A stretch of DNA of 21,396 bases, from assembly GCA_964449995.1 (NCBI GenBank), contig CAYVBW010000015.1:1-21396 (forward strand), in the 5' to 3' direction. The notes beneath the pieces are model-generated. The model saw only the letters and a list, made by a program, of their open reading frames with translations, was not told the DNA's origin and did no database searches. The translations under genes were made by a program, and so were the position numbers. Shown piece after piece: positions 6,024 to 14,795 of this stretch. The number at the start of each line of letters is the position of its first letter. Positions within the stretch are counted from its first letter, which is position 1. The DNA is from CAYVBW01 sp964449995. GTDB taxonomy: Bacteria > Patescibacteriota > Microgenomatia > UBA1400 > PJMF01.

Positions 6024-8756
6024 ATGGCAAATACTCCTTATCACAGCCTTCCTCATCAAGAAGTTATTGAAAAATTTAACACTGACCCAACGGTTGGTTT
6101 AACTAATGGAGAGATAAAAAAAAGACAAGAAAAATATGGTGTTAATGAGATTGAAGATGATAAACCAAAGCATCTAGCTCTGACTCTTCTTTGGCATCAG
6201 TTAAATAGTTTGCTGATTTATATTTTATTTGCAGCTGCAATTATTACCTATTTTCTAGATCATGCTCTTGATACCTATGTCATCATTGCTGTAATTATTG
6301 TCAATACTACTATTGGCTTCATTCAAGAGTATAAAGCTAACAAGGCTATTGAATCTCTCAAAGAAATAGTTGCTTTAATTTCAAAAGTTTATCGTGACGG
6401 CCAATTGATTGAAATTCCTTCAAAAGAACTAGTACCGGGAGATATCGTTTTATTAGAAGAAGGCGATCGAGTCCCTGCTGATGGTAGATTAATTGAAACA
6501 AATAATATGAGAGCTACTGAGTCTGCTCTAACTGGAGAAGCTTTTCCTGTTGAAAAAAATGTTAAAGTTTTTCCTGCCAAAACAGCCATGGGAGATCGAA
6601 AAAATTTTGTCTGGATGAGTACCTTTGTAGCCAGTGGCTTTGGTAAGTTTGTAGTAACTGCTACCGGTTCTAAAACAGCTATCGGGAAAATTGCAAAAAC
6701 TTTAGGTGAAATTAAAAAGGAAAAGTCTCACTTTGAGATAAAAACAGATCGACTGGCAAAACAAATGTCAGTTATAGCTATTTTTGGAGCATTAATTACA
6801 TTTATTATTGGTTTTTTCTTTAGAGATTTATCGTTTGCTGAAATTTTTACATTTGCGGTAGCATCATTAGTTTCTGGAATCCCCGAAGGACTGCCTGCTG
6901 TGCTGATAATAATCCTAGCTACCGGTGCCAGAAGGATGGCTAGCAAAAACGCCATTATTCGCTCTCTGCCAGCCACAGAAACCCTAAGCATCACGGACGT
7001 TATTGCCACTGATAAAACTGGCACCCTTACTCAAAACACTATGACCATTGAACAAATTTATTTAACTGATCAAACTTTTGAGGTTTCTGGAAATGGCTGG
7101 ATACCAGAAGGTAAAATTCAACAAAATGACAAGACTGTAAATATTGATCAATTTCCAGCGCTAAAAAAATTGATAATTGGCGCAGGTTTATGCAGCAGGG
7201 CGCGTTTAGTTAATAAGGGAACCAAGGAAGATCCCAACTACCTAATAAAAGGTGATCCCACTGAGGGAGCATCAACTGTATTGGCCCATAAAACAAATCT
7301 TTACCAAGAAATTGAAAAAGTAAAAATTGTTGATGAACTGCCTTTTATCCAAGATTTAAAATTTAAAGGTGTAATGATAGAGGATGATGGAGAGAAAATT
7401 ATCTATGCTAGCGGAGCTCCAGAAAAAATTATTGAACTTTCCAAAAAACAAATGGTTAATAATGAAGAAATTTCTTTTAATCCGCAGCAGAAACAAGAAA
7501 TGCTTGATAAAGTAAAGCGGGCCTCTTCCAAAGCAATGAGAAATATTGCTATTGCATATAGAAAAACTGATAGTAAAAAAAGAAACTTATCGCCCTCTGC
7601 TGTCAATGATCTAGTTTTCTTAGGGTTTGTGGGCATGATCGATCCACCAAGAAAAGGAGCTGCCGAGGCTGTTTTAAAAGCCAAACAAGCTGGCATTAGG
7701 GTAATTATGAAAACAGGCGATCATATTGAAACTGCCATAGCGATAGCCAAACAAGTAAATATCTTAGACCAAGATTCCAAAGGAGAGAATAACTTTCCTC
7801 TGGCCATGACTGAAGAAGATCTTAGTCCTTTATCTCAAGATGAGTTTGAGGAAACAATCATGCACGTTGATGTTTTTGCAAGGCTAACTCCAGATATGAA
7901 GTTAAGAATCTTAGAAACTTTGCAAAAAAAAGGACATACAGTCGCTATGACAGGAGATGGAGTAAATGATGTTCTAGCTCTTAAAAAAGCAAACATTGGT
8001 ATTGCTATGGGAAAGATCGGGACAGATGTGGCTAGAGAGGCTAGTGACATCGTCTTAGCAGATGATAATTTTGCCTCTTTAATGGATGCTGTCGAAGAAG
8101 GTAGAGTTGTTTTTGTAAACACTAGACAAGCAAGTGCCTTTCTAGTTACTACTAACTTTGCAGAAGATATTATTATCGTTTTATCAATTGTTATCGGCTT
8201 ACCCTTACCTCTACTGGCATCTCAAATTTTGTGGTTGAATTTAGTTACTGATGGTGTGGTTGATATTGCTCTGGCAGCTGAGCCCGGACACGGGGAAGTA
8301 CTCTCACAGCCTCCGAGAAAAAAGGAAGAAAATATTTTATCTACAAAAATGTTAAGTTTTCTCTCGCCAATAGTATTTTTAATGGCTCTTACTACCTTGT
8401 GGGTTTTTATTGCATTTTTACCGCAGGGAATTAATAAGGCTAGAACTGGAGCCTTCACTATGATGGTTTTTACTCAGCTGATTAATATCTTTAACATGAG
8501 GAGCCTTGAGCTCTCTCTGTTTAAAATTGGCTTATTTACTAATAAATATATTATCGGTGCAGTAGCCTTATCCTTATTTCTTTTGTATTTAGCTATGACT
8601 AACTCTTTTTTAATAAATATTTTCCGTTTTGAGCCATTGACTAGTTATGAGTTAATAAAAATCGGCTTATTAGCTACCACAGTCTTTATTGTAGGAGAAG
8701 CTCACAAGCTAGGAAAAACTATTTGGAAAAAAAGAGTTGCGAATAAAAACATGTAA
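6024..8756 (+). CDS. P2-type cation-transporting ATPase, probably Ca2+ exporter
   Basis: A 910-residue pump with the full P-type layout: N-terminal cation-ATPase domain (YHSLPHQEV to GVNEIED), actuator domain with TGEAFPVEK (about 170-178), M4 SGIPEGLPA (284-292), phosphorylated Asp330 in DKTGTLT, nucleotide domain with KGDPTEGA (409-416), TGDGVND (643-649), and C-terminal helices. SERCA-type calcium ligands have counterparts: Glu288 in M4, Asn711 and Glu714 in TTNFAED, Asn739, Thr742 and Asp743 in LNLVTDG. This supports Ca2+, though Mn2+ or Na+ cannot be excluded. Oddities: TGEA instead of TGES, and SGAPE where the nucleotide-binding KGAPE Lys is expected. The frame continues upstream to TTG 6000, but ATG 6024 is preferred: it gives the normal family N-terminus and 6000 is about where transcription should begin. 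Confidence 0.93.
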   Translation: MANTPYHSLPHQEVIEKFNTDPTVGLTNGEIKKRQEKYGVNEIEDDKPKHLALTLLWHQLNSLLIYILFAAAIITYFLDHALDTYVIIAVIIVNTTIGFIQEYKANKAIESLKEIVALISKVYRDGQLIEIPSKELVPGDIVLLEEGDRVPADGRLIETNNMRATESALTGEAFPVEKNVKVFPAKTAMGDRKNFVWMSTFVASGFGKFVVTATGSKTAIGKIAKTLGEIKKEKSHFEIKTDRLAKQMSVIAIFGALITFIIGFFFRDLSFAEIFTFAVASLVSGIPEGLPAVLIIILATGARRMASKNAIIRSLPATETLSITDVIATDKTGTLTQNTMTIEQIYLTDQTFEVSGNGWIPEGKIQQNDKTVNIDQFPALKKLIIGAGLCSRARLVNKGTKEDPNYLIKGDPTEGASTVLAHKTNLYQEIEKVKIVDELPFIQDLKFKGVMIEDDGEKIIYASGAPEKIIELSKKQMVNNEEISFNPQQKQEMLDKVKRASSKAMRNIAIAYRKTDSKKRNLSPSAVNDLVFLGFVGMIDPPRKGAAEAVLKAKQAGIRVIMKTGDHIETAIAIAKQVNILDQDSKGENNFPLAMTEEDLSPLSQDEFEETIMHVDVFARLTPDMKLRILETLQKKGHTVAMTGDGVNDVLALKKANIGIAMGKIGTDVAREASDIVLADDNFASLMDAVEEGRVVFVNTRQASAFLVTTNFAEDIIIVLSIVIGLPLPLLASQILWLNLVTDGVVDIALAAEPGHGEVLSQPPRKKEENILSTKMLSFLSPIVFLMALTTLWVFIAFLPQGINKARTGAFTMMVFTQLINIFNMRSLELSLFKIGLFTNKYIIGAVALSLFLLYLAMTNSFLINIFRFEPLTSYELIKIGLLATTVFIVGEAHKLGKTIWKKRVANKNM

Positions 8757-8791
8757 GCTACTTTACCTACAAGTCTCTTAAAAGTTTAAGC

Positions 8792-10735
8792 CTACAAAGA
8801 AATCTGAGCCAACAGATCATCCAAGTCAACTGTTGCTACACATACCACCTTATCAGCCCCTCCATAATAAACAAAAAGAGTCCCCTTCACAATAACGGCA
8901 CCACAGGGGAAAACTACATTATCTACATCTCCTATTCTTTCAAACTCTTCTGTAGGCTTAAGGATTGGATAGGGTGTTCGATAAAGCACATTTCCTGGAT
9001 CATCTTTATCTAAAAGCATAAAACCAACTCTATAATGATAATCAATGTCAGACACACCATGATAAAGCAACAACCAGCCTTGATCAACTTTTAAAGGAGG
9101 ACCGGCAATACCAATTTTTTCTCCATCCCACCAATTTTTTCTTGGTTTTATATACTGCTCTTTTTCTAACCAAACATCTTCCTCCTGAAGATCCTCTAAA
9201 TCATCAAGGTAATCAATGGCAATATCTTTGCCCGCCATGCGATGCAAAATTACATACTTACCGCCTACTTTTTCAGGCAACAGGCAACTGTTTTTATTGT
9301 CTGTTTCTGGTGAAGAAATAACCTTAGGCTCTGACCATTGCCAGTTGTGATTAATAAAATCTTTAACCGAAATTGAAGATAAGGCTACTCTAGGAGGATG
9401 AATTCCATCATAAGCAGTATAAAACATAAAAAATTCGTCTCCTATTTTTGTAATACGAGGGTCTTCGCAACCAGACAATCTACCTGCTTCTCTTTTTTGT
9501 TCAAACTCTTTTCTAGGCACATAAATCGGCTCATGAAAACGTTTAAAATGAAAACCATCATCACTTTCTGCTAAACCTAAAGTTGAAGTATTGTCAGGAG
9601 ACTGAGCCCTGTAAACTAAAAAGAATTTGCCATCTTCGTAAACAGCTGCAGGATTAAACACAGAATTAGCCTCCCAAAAATTTTCTGTTCTAGGCACTAG
9701 TATCGGATTGCGATGAAATTTCGTCAGGTGAAAAACCTCCTTAAAAGGATTGTCCCTCATGCTTTTCATCAATACCGGCAGGCTTACTTGAGCCAAAGAA
9801 CAATGGTTGTCAGCTGCTCCATAATAAATCCTTAAATTATTATTCTCAATCAAGGCTGATGAAGGAAAGATAACATCAGAAATAAAGCCCTTTTTTTCAT
9901 AATCAGCTTGTGGTTCTAAAACAGGGCCAGGAGTACGAGCCACAATCTGCTGTGGGTCTGCCAGATCCAATAAAACTGTTTCAATGCCAAAAATTCTTTT
10001 TTCTTCAGTGTAATAATTTTGGATATGAGCATAGGTCAACAACCAACCTTCTTTGGTTTTAACAGGCACTGCCCCTACCTCTATCTGATCATTATCAATG
10101 CGCCTAAGATTTATTTCATGTTGATCAATTTCTTGATACCATTTTTCCCAGAAGCCCGGGGACCACAAATCTTCAATAGAGTCTAATCTAGCAACTGCTA
10201 TCTTGGCTGGAGGACGATCTGTGTTAGGAGTTAATATAGCAACATACTGGCCATCAATTTTTTCAGGTAATAAAGCCATCGCCTTAGCATTAAAATGAGT
10301 CACCAAGTGTTTTTCTTGTATGGTTTTTAAATCTTTGCTGATAGCCAAAGCAACCCTAATCCCATCTGCCTCAGGTGGATATTGAGCCAAGGCTGTATAA
10401 AAAATAAAATATTTTCCCTCGATTTTTGTAACTCTAGGATCTTCGCAACCATACTTTTCCCATTCATATTCAGGAACAATCAACTGTCTTCTGTTGGTTA
10501 AATCAAAACCGTCTTTACTTTGGGCATAACCAATAGTAGATAAGTTTATCCGATGACCCTTGTAGTCTTTATCTTCTGACAAAGCTCGATAAAGAAAATG
10601 ATAAACTCCAGCTTCATCCTTAACTACACTTGGATTGAAAACTGCCTTTGCTTCCCATTCGTTATTTTTAACTGGAGAGAGAATAGGATTATTTTCATAT
10701 CTTTTCGCAGTAGGGGCTTTTCCATTATGATTCAT
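8792..10735 (-). CDS. Tandem two-module GH130 family glycoside phosphorylase/hydrolase
   Basis: A 647-residue protein made of two GH130 five-bladed propeller modules, about 8-325 and 335-647. Members act on beta-mannosides or similar glycans, most by phosphorolysis. Each module has WEAKAVFNP or WEANSVFNP, a GCEDPR motif with the likely catalytic Asp (Asp99, Asp425), LLPEK, and a terminal IYYGAADN or VYYGGADK. Module 2 is canonical (ILHRM, LLLYHG with His559). Module 1 has AILTPN and LLTYAH, so its phosphate-side residues differ. No signal peptide is seen, consistent with intracellular sugar recycling or synthesis. It starts 12 nt after the stop of the other GH130 gene, without a Shine-Dalgarno, as the second gene of that operon. 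The substrate cannot be assigned, and a structural-only role for module 1 is possible. Confidence 0.9.
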   Translation of the reverse strand: MNHNGKAPTAKRYENNPILSPVKNNEWEAKAVFNPSVVKDEAGVYHFLYRALSEDKDYKGHRINLSTIGYAQSKDGFDLTNRRQLIVPEYEWEKYGCEDPRVTKIEGKYFIFYTALAQYPPEADGIRVALAISKDLKTIQEKHLVTHFNAKAMALLPEKIDGQYVAILTPNTDRPPAKIAVARLDSIEDLWSPGFWEKWYQEIDQHEINLRRIDNDQIEVGAVPVKTKEGWLLTYAHIQNYYTEEKRIFGIETVLLDLADPQQIVARTPGPVLEPQADYEKKGFISDVIFPSSALIENNNLRIYYGAADNHCSLAQVSLPVLMKSMRDNPFKEVFHLTKFHRNPILVPRTENFWEANSVFNPAAVYEDGKFFLVYRAQSPDNTSTLGLAESDDGFHFKRFHEPIYVPRKEFEQKREAGRLSGCEDPRITKIGDEFFMFYTAYDGIHPPRVALSSISVKDFINHNWQWSEPKVISSPETDNKNSCLLPEKVGGKYVILHRMAGKDIAIDYLDDLEDLQEEDVWLEKEQYIKPRKNWWDGEKIGIAGPPLKVDQGWLLLYHGVSDIDYHYRVGFMLLDKDDPGNVLYRTPYPILKPTEEFERIGDVDNVVFPCGAVIVKGTLFVYYGGADKVVCVATVDLDDLLAQISL

Positions 10736-10747
10736 AGTTTAAAAAAA

Positions 10748-12415
10748 TTAGTTTTTCTTAATAATTTTTTTCACTTGAGAGATAGCTTTTTTAATACCTT
10801 GTGGTTTCTTTTTGCTTTTAGCAATAATAGTCGGCTCTAATTTAGCATCACCGCTTGTTTTAAGCTGATGCAAAAATTGATTTAAGTTAGCAGTGGCCAC
10901 ACACACATAAGAATCAGACCCACCATAATAAACAAATAGGGTTTGGCCAATAACAACTGCTCCGCAAGGATAAACCACCCCTGCCTTAAAACCATCATTT
11001 TCATACCACTGTTGGGGCTCTAAAATTGGCTGGCGAGAACGATACAAAACCTGGGTAGGATCATCTAAGTCTAACAACATAGCGCCAACCTTATAAGGAT
11101 GACCCTCTTTGTCATCAACAGCTTGATAAATCAATAACCAGCCATCTCTAGTCTTAATAGGAGGGGCTCCAGCTCCAATCTTTCTGCTATCCCACCACAG
11201 TGGAGATCTAGGACTAATTTTGTACTGTCCCCTTAGATACTCTCCTTTGGAAAAATCTAAGTCATCTACAAAGTCAATCAAAATATCAGGGAAGACTCTA
11301 TGGAAAACAACGTATTTCCCGTTTATTTTTTCAGGAAGAATACAGGCGCTTTTGGTAACAGTGCCAGGTTTAGAAATCAAAACAGGATGGGTCCACAGCC
11401 AATTATGATTTAAGAAATTTTTAATTGAAATTGAGGTTAAAGCAACACGAGGCTCAGAATATCCATCAAAGGCCACATATGTCATATAAATTCTGTCATT
11501 AATTTTAGTTACTCTTGGATCTTCGCAACCCCCACAGCCTGCCGAAGCAAATGCCATATTTACCTCACCTGGTTTTACAGCTGTCTCAAAAGGCTGGGTT
11601 GGAATAAAGATTGGTTTTTTTAACCTTTCTTCAACATGAACCCCATCATTACTGGTTGCATAACCTATAGAAGAAACATAGTCATGGCCTTGAGCTCTGT
11701 AAAATAAATGCACTTTATCCGCATCATATAAAGCAGCGGGGTTAAAGGTAGTAAAAGACTCCCAGTTATTGGATTGATTTGGGGCGATAACTGGATTTTG
11801 TTGCTCTCTATTTAATTGAGCTTTTTTTCTAATTTGAATTTGATTACTAATGCGATAATTGGGGTAAATAGTTGCCCAGACAGCCTCACCTTCCACCAAC
11901 CAATAAGCAATATAGCGATCCTTAATCTGAAGCAAATCAATAAACTCAATCGCTTTCCCTCCTATTTGATCATTCATCTCCCAAACAGGCTCACTATGCC
12001 TCCAGATTAATTGAGGATTATCGCCCTTACTAAAAGCTGCTGCTCCCACATAATATTGTTCATGATCATGATAGTGATAAAAAACCATAACCCCTTCAGG
12101 CACAGGGAAGGCATTCTGAATGAGAAGCTTATTGTGGTCAATAAACTCACTGGCCGGAGCCAACTGATGAAAGTAGCGATCGTTGAGAAAAGACCGCATT
12201 TGTGATCTGATTGAGGGATATTTCCTAACTCCAACAGTTTGAGTAAAAGATCTTTTAAAAACAAAGCCATCATCGCTTTTGGCTGTTTTAACAACACGCT
12301 TTGTTTTTTTGTTTTGAACAACTAAATAAACATTTTGTTGATGTTCGCAAAAATATATATCGTTTGAACCAAAATTACTTTGATTCTGCTGAGTGAGGTC
12401 GAGAATCTTAATCAT
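10748..12415 (-). CDS. GH130 module protein with unassigned N-terminal half and Lys-rich tail
   Basis: A 555-residue protein, first gene of the GH130 operon. Residues about 205-520 form a GH130 module: WESFTTFNPAAL, LFYRAQG, GGCEDPR with the likely catalytic Asp299, ILPEK, FHRVF and a terminal VYYGGSDS. Where module 2 of the neighbouring enzyme has YHG, this one reads YQA (Gln431), which may weaken phosphate binding and favour hydrolysis or loss of activity; that is inference. Residues 1-200 are not a recognisable GH130 module but contain beta-rich stretches (VMVFYHYHDHEQYYVGAAAF, RYIAYWLVEGEAVW) compatible with another propeller or a carbohydrate-binding role. The C-terminus (about 533-555) is strongly basic. 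No signal peptide is seen. ATG 12415 lies 29 nt after a good promoter. Confidence 0.88.
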   Translation of the reverse strand: MIKILDLTQQNQSNFGSNDIYFCEHQQNVYLVVQNKKTKRVVKTAKSDDGFVFKRSFTQTVGVRKYPSIRSQMRSFLNDRYFHQLAPASEFIDHNKLLIQNAFPVPEGVMVFYHYHDHEQYYVGAAAFSKGDNPQLIWRHSEPVWEMNDQIGGKAIEFIDLLQIKDRYIAYWLVEGEAVWATIYPNYRISNQIQIRKKAQLNREQQNPVIAPNQSNNWESFTTFNPAALYDADKVHLFYRAQGHDYVSSIGYATSNDGVHVEERLKKPIFIPTQPFETAVKPGEVNMAFASAGCGGCEDPRVTKINDRIYMTYVAFDGYSEPRVALTSISIKNFLNHNWLWTHPVLISKPGTVTKSACILPEKINGKYVVFHRVFPDILIDFVDDLDFSKGEYLRGQYKISPRSPLWWDSRKIGAGAPPIKTRDGWLLIYQAVDDKEGHPYKVGAMLLDLDDPTQVLYRSRQPILEPQQWYENDGFKAGVVYPCGAVVIGQTLFVYYGGSDSYVCVATANLNQFLHQLKTSGDAKLEPTIIAKSKKKPQGIKKAISQVKKIIKKN

Positions 12416-12444
12416 TAATCGCTGGCATTTATGGTTATTATTTT

Positions 12445-12473
12445 AGTATACGAAGGATTAAACAATCAATCAA
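12445..12473 (-). promoter_or_regulatory. Sigma-70 promoter of the GH130 operon
   Basis: On the minus strand TTGATT (12468-12473) and TATACT (12445-12450) are separated by exactly 17 nt. The -10 ends 29 nt before ATG 12415. It lies just downstream of the esterase gene's stop, so the GH130 pair can be expressed independently. Confidence 0.65.
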
Positions 12474-12532
12474 GACTTAGTCGGAAAATTCAATTATTAT
12501 TGATGTTTGTAAACTAATAGAAGATACTCAAA

Positions 12533-13876
12533 CTATATCGCAGTCAATGCTTGTGTCTCTTTAATAAAAATAAATGCATCATAGCGTTGAGAAATCAAGG
12601 TTGTTACATAGTTTCCTGCTTCTCGCTCAGGATTATAAACCACCCCTTTAGCTCGATGGCCTCGTAGCTCAGTTAACTCTGGTGGCAACTCCTGATCAGT
12701 TAAAAATAAGATAAAAGAATCGTGCCCTAATCCGCTTAAAAAATGCTCGATGCTACCAATCCTAGCCTCTGGAACAGTCATCACTTGCAGCTGATCTCCC
12801 CATTCTCTACCCGCAGCTACATTACCCTGGTTAGTCCCAAAGCCAATGATAAAAATTCTATCTTCACCATATCTTTCTCTTAACAGTTGTCCAATATTAA
12901 TCATACCCGCCCCCACCATATCTGTAGCTCTGGCATCACCTACATGAGTATTGTGTGCCCAAATTATGCCCTTAGCTCCATCTGAGTAATATTCTGTTAA
13001 TCTATTAACTGTTTCTTTCATATACTCAACCCTACTATTCCATCCTTGAGGACCTTGAAAAGCGGAGTTTCGATAATAAAGTTCCCCATGTTTAGCTGCT
13101 AAAGCATTCTGTTTGGCATTAAAGAAAGCAGCGCCATTGTTTTCAGTGCTTTGTAATAATTCACTATTTTCTCTCAGCAAAGTAACTACACTGCTAACTT
13201 CAGCCTCACATGAATAATTTTGATTTAAGTAGTCATTAATATAAGCTGAAAAATCATCATCATAGACCAGTAAACATTGGTAGGCTTGTTGGACGCTGTT
13301 GGCTAACTCCTGATTGACCTGCTCTAAATAAACTAATACCTGTGAAATTGAGTCACTAACGCCATAAACATCTTTGCCATAAATCCCCACTCTCTGCTCT
13401 AAAGGCAGGGCTCGATTATACTCATGTAACCACTCTACTAGTTGTAAAAACTCTTCATTAGCCCACATCCAAGTAGGCCAGCGCTCAAAGCTTGCCAAAA
13501 TTTCCCTCGCACTCATCTCTGTATCAGCTTGATGTTTGACATATTGGTTAACTCTGTACAAAGCAGCCCAATCTCCCTCAACAGCAATAAAGGAAAAACC
13601 CTTTTCTTGTATTAATTTTTTGGAAATCTCTCTGCGCCAATCATAATATTCTGCCGTACCATGAGATGACTCTCCCAGCAAAACATAGTTTGCATCTCCA
13701 GCTTGATCTGTAATTTCCTGCAGTCCCTGTTGATTCAATTGAATCAGAGGTAAGTTTTTCAAATCATAGGTTGGTTTGGCATTATTTTTAAAATAAATCA
13801 CAGCAATCAAGAGAAACACTGGAAGAATAAGCAATAAAAAAAGGTTAATTATTGGCTTGGTTTGTTTATCTTCCAT
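12533..13876 (-). CDS. Erythromycin esterase family protein, membrane-anchored
   Basis: A 447-residue protein with an N-terminal hydrophobic segment (about 10-28) that should export or anchor the rest outside the cytoplasm. The catalytic region matches the erythromycin esterase (PF05139) superfamily: LLGESSHGTAEYYDWRR with Glu69 and His72, IAVEGDWA with Glu100, WANEEFLQLVEWLHEYN, and IIWAHNTHVGDARATDM with the later His pair. These residues correspond to the metal-independent hydrolytic site of Ere-type enzymes. Known relatives hydrolyse macrolide lactones, but many family members have unknown substrates and a resistance role should not be assumed, especially for an anchored form. ATG 13876 gives the anchor immediately. 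Its stop is 117 nt before the GH130 operon start, with that operon's promoter in between. Confidence 0.85.
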   Translation of the reverse strand: MEDKQTKPIINLFLLLILPVFLLIAVIYFKNNAKPTYDLKNLPLIQLNQQGLQEITDQAGDANYVLLGESSHGTAEYYDWRREISKKLIQEKGFSFIAVEGDWAALYRVNQYVKHQADTEMSAREILASFERWPTWMWANEEFLQLVEWLHEYNRALPLEQRVGIYGKDVYGVSDSISQVLVYLEQVNQELANSVQQAYQCLLVYDDDFSAYINDYLNQNYSCEAEVSSVVTLLRENSELLQSTENNGAAFFNAKQNALAAKHGELYYRNSAFQGPQGWNSRVEYMKETVNRLTEYYSDGAKGIIWAHNTHVGDARATDMVGAGMINIGQLLRERYGEDRIFIIGFGTNQGNVAAGREWGDQLQVMTVPEARIGSIEHFLSGLGHDSFILFLTDQELPPELTELRGHRAKGVVYNPEREAGNYVTTLISQRYDAFIFIKETQALTAI

Positions 13877-13902
13877 TGTTTAAGTTGTTAGTTACTTTAG
13901 TG

Positions 13903-13908
13903 ACTATG
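13903..13908 (-). promoter_or_regulatory. Weak candidate -10 of the esterase gene (CATAGT)
   Basis: CATAGT on the minus strand ends 26 nt before ATG 13876, the same range as other non-leaderless promoters here. No clear -35 is visible; the 17-nt position is a T-run. The 166-nt divergent region up to 14043 must hold promoters for both flanking genes. Confidence 0.3.
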
Positions 13909-13957
13909 CGCACTCTTTTTACTTTAAAAAAATATGGATGTAGTTTTTAAAAAGATA

Positions 13958-13966
13958 TGTTACTAT
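13958..13966 (+). promoter_or_regulatory. Extended -10 promoter of the anchored acidic protein gene (TGTTACTAT)
   Basis: TGT then TACTAT (13961-13966). It overlaps the ATG at 13965, so that codon would not be in the transcript and the real start should be ATG 14043, which has an AAGGA Shine-Dalgarno (14033-14037). No convincing -35. Confidence 0.45.
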
Positions 13967-14042
13967 GGTATCAAAATATTTTTATAGCACCAACCGACGT
14001 TATTTAGATTTTAAAATAATAAAAATTAAAAAAAGGATTATC

Positions 14043-14795
14043 ATGCCCTTAAATCCAGACACTGAATCTAGTTCAGTATCTCCCAAAAAATCAGGTTCCA
14101 AAAATCCCCTGGTGGTAATCATAGCTGTTGTGGTAATAGCTATTGTGGGTCTACTAATAGCAATTAAAGTAGGAGCTTTTACTCCTCCCGGATGGCTGAT
14201 GAATATACTCCCTCCTGCTTTTTATCCAGGAGCAATGAGGCTATTAACTACTGACAGTGAAGAAGAAAAGTTTGCGGTCATGATGCAAACAGGCCAACCA
14301 GGAATTTGCACCATCACCCACCAAGACACTGGTGAACAAATGACCTATTATGTTAAAGATGATAAGTTCAAAATTGAAACAACTGAAACTAGAGATGGTG
14401 AAACTATAGAAACCCTAATCATTAATGACGGAGAATATCATTACTTTTGGTCCTCCACTGAACCGGTAGGTACTAAAATGAAAATTGTGCAGCCTGAAGA
14501 AATGCCTGAAGCAGAAGAATTTGATCAAGATTATGATTTTAGTTGGGACTTTGATGATTTTGAATACGACGATGATGTAGAAACACCTTATGATATTACC
14601 TGCAGGTTTACTAATGTGCCCGACAGCACCTTTGTACCTCCAGCAAACATAGAATTTATGGATATGTCGGATATGTATGGGTCTGATTGGTTTGAGTATG
14701 AAGAAACAATGGACATTCCTGAATTTGACGAAGAGTCAATGTCTGAATTAGAAGATTGGGCCCAACAGATGGAGGCTCAATATAGTACTGAGTAA
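14043..14795 (+). CDS. Membrane-anchored acidic extracytoplasmic protein of unknown function
   Basis: A 250-residue protein from ATG 14043, chosen for the AAGGA at 14033-14037, 5 nt upstream; a 26-codon extension to ATG 13965 would be Lys/Tyr-rich and start inside the promoter. Residues 1-22 are polar, 23-43 form one transmembrane helix, and the rest should lie outside. The outer part has a beta-rich stretch (about 78-150, GICTITHQDTGEQMTYYV, LIINDGEYHYFW), a very acidic segment (about 152-184), then ITCRFTNVPDSTFVPPANIE and another acidic tail. Two cysteines (89, 187) could pair. I recall similar proteins with the C-x-PDxSxFxPPxxIEFMD pattern in candidate-phyla genomes, reminiscent of lipoprotein-carrier folds; this needs a profile search. 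purF follows after 61 nt and a candidate terminator. Confidence 0.75.
   Translation: MPLNPDTESSSVSPKKSGSKNPLVVIIAVVVIAIVGLLIAIKVGAFTPPGWLMNILPPAFYPGAMRLLTTDSEEEKFAVMMQTGQPGICTITHQDTGEQMTYYVKDDKFKIETTETRDGETIETLIINDGEYHYFWSSTEPVGTKMKIVQPEEMPEAEEFDQDYDFSWDFDDFEYDDDVETPYDITCRFTNVPDSTFVPPANIEFMDMSDMYGSDWFEYEETMDIPEFDEESMSELEDWAQQMEAQYSTE

Noticed and set aside
7835..8122. Minus-strand ORFs inside the ATPase gene (for example 95-98 codons at 6728-7024, 7403-7696 and 7835-8122)
   Set aside because: They are shadows of a strongly conserved gene on the other strand, have no family resemblance, and lie opposite catalytic motifs.
8777..8790. CTTAAA-AG-TTTAAG hairpin between the ATPase and GH130 genes as a terminator
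   Set aside because: The stem is almost all A-T with a 2-nt loop and no T-run follows on either strand.
12007..12321. 104-codon minus-strand ORF in another frame of the second GH130 gene
   Set aside because: Same-strand overlap with a reading frame that matches GH130 proteins downstream. Its own translation resembles no family.
12533..13876. Calling the esterase homologue a macrolide resistance gene
   Set aside because: The superfamily includes many members with no resistance role, and this one is anchored to the membrane. The sequence does not show substrate.
13965..14042. ATG 13965 as the start of the acidic protein
   Set aside because: The codon overlaps the predicted -10 hexamer, and the next in-frame ATG (14043) has an AAGGA ribosome binding site.
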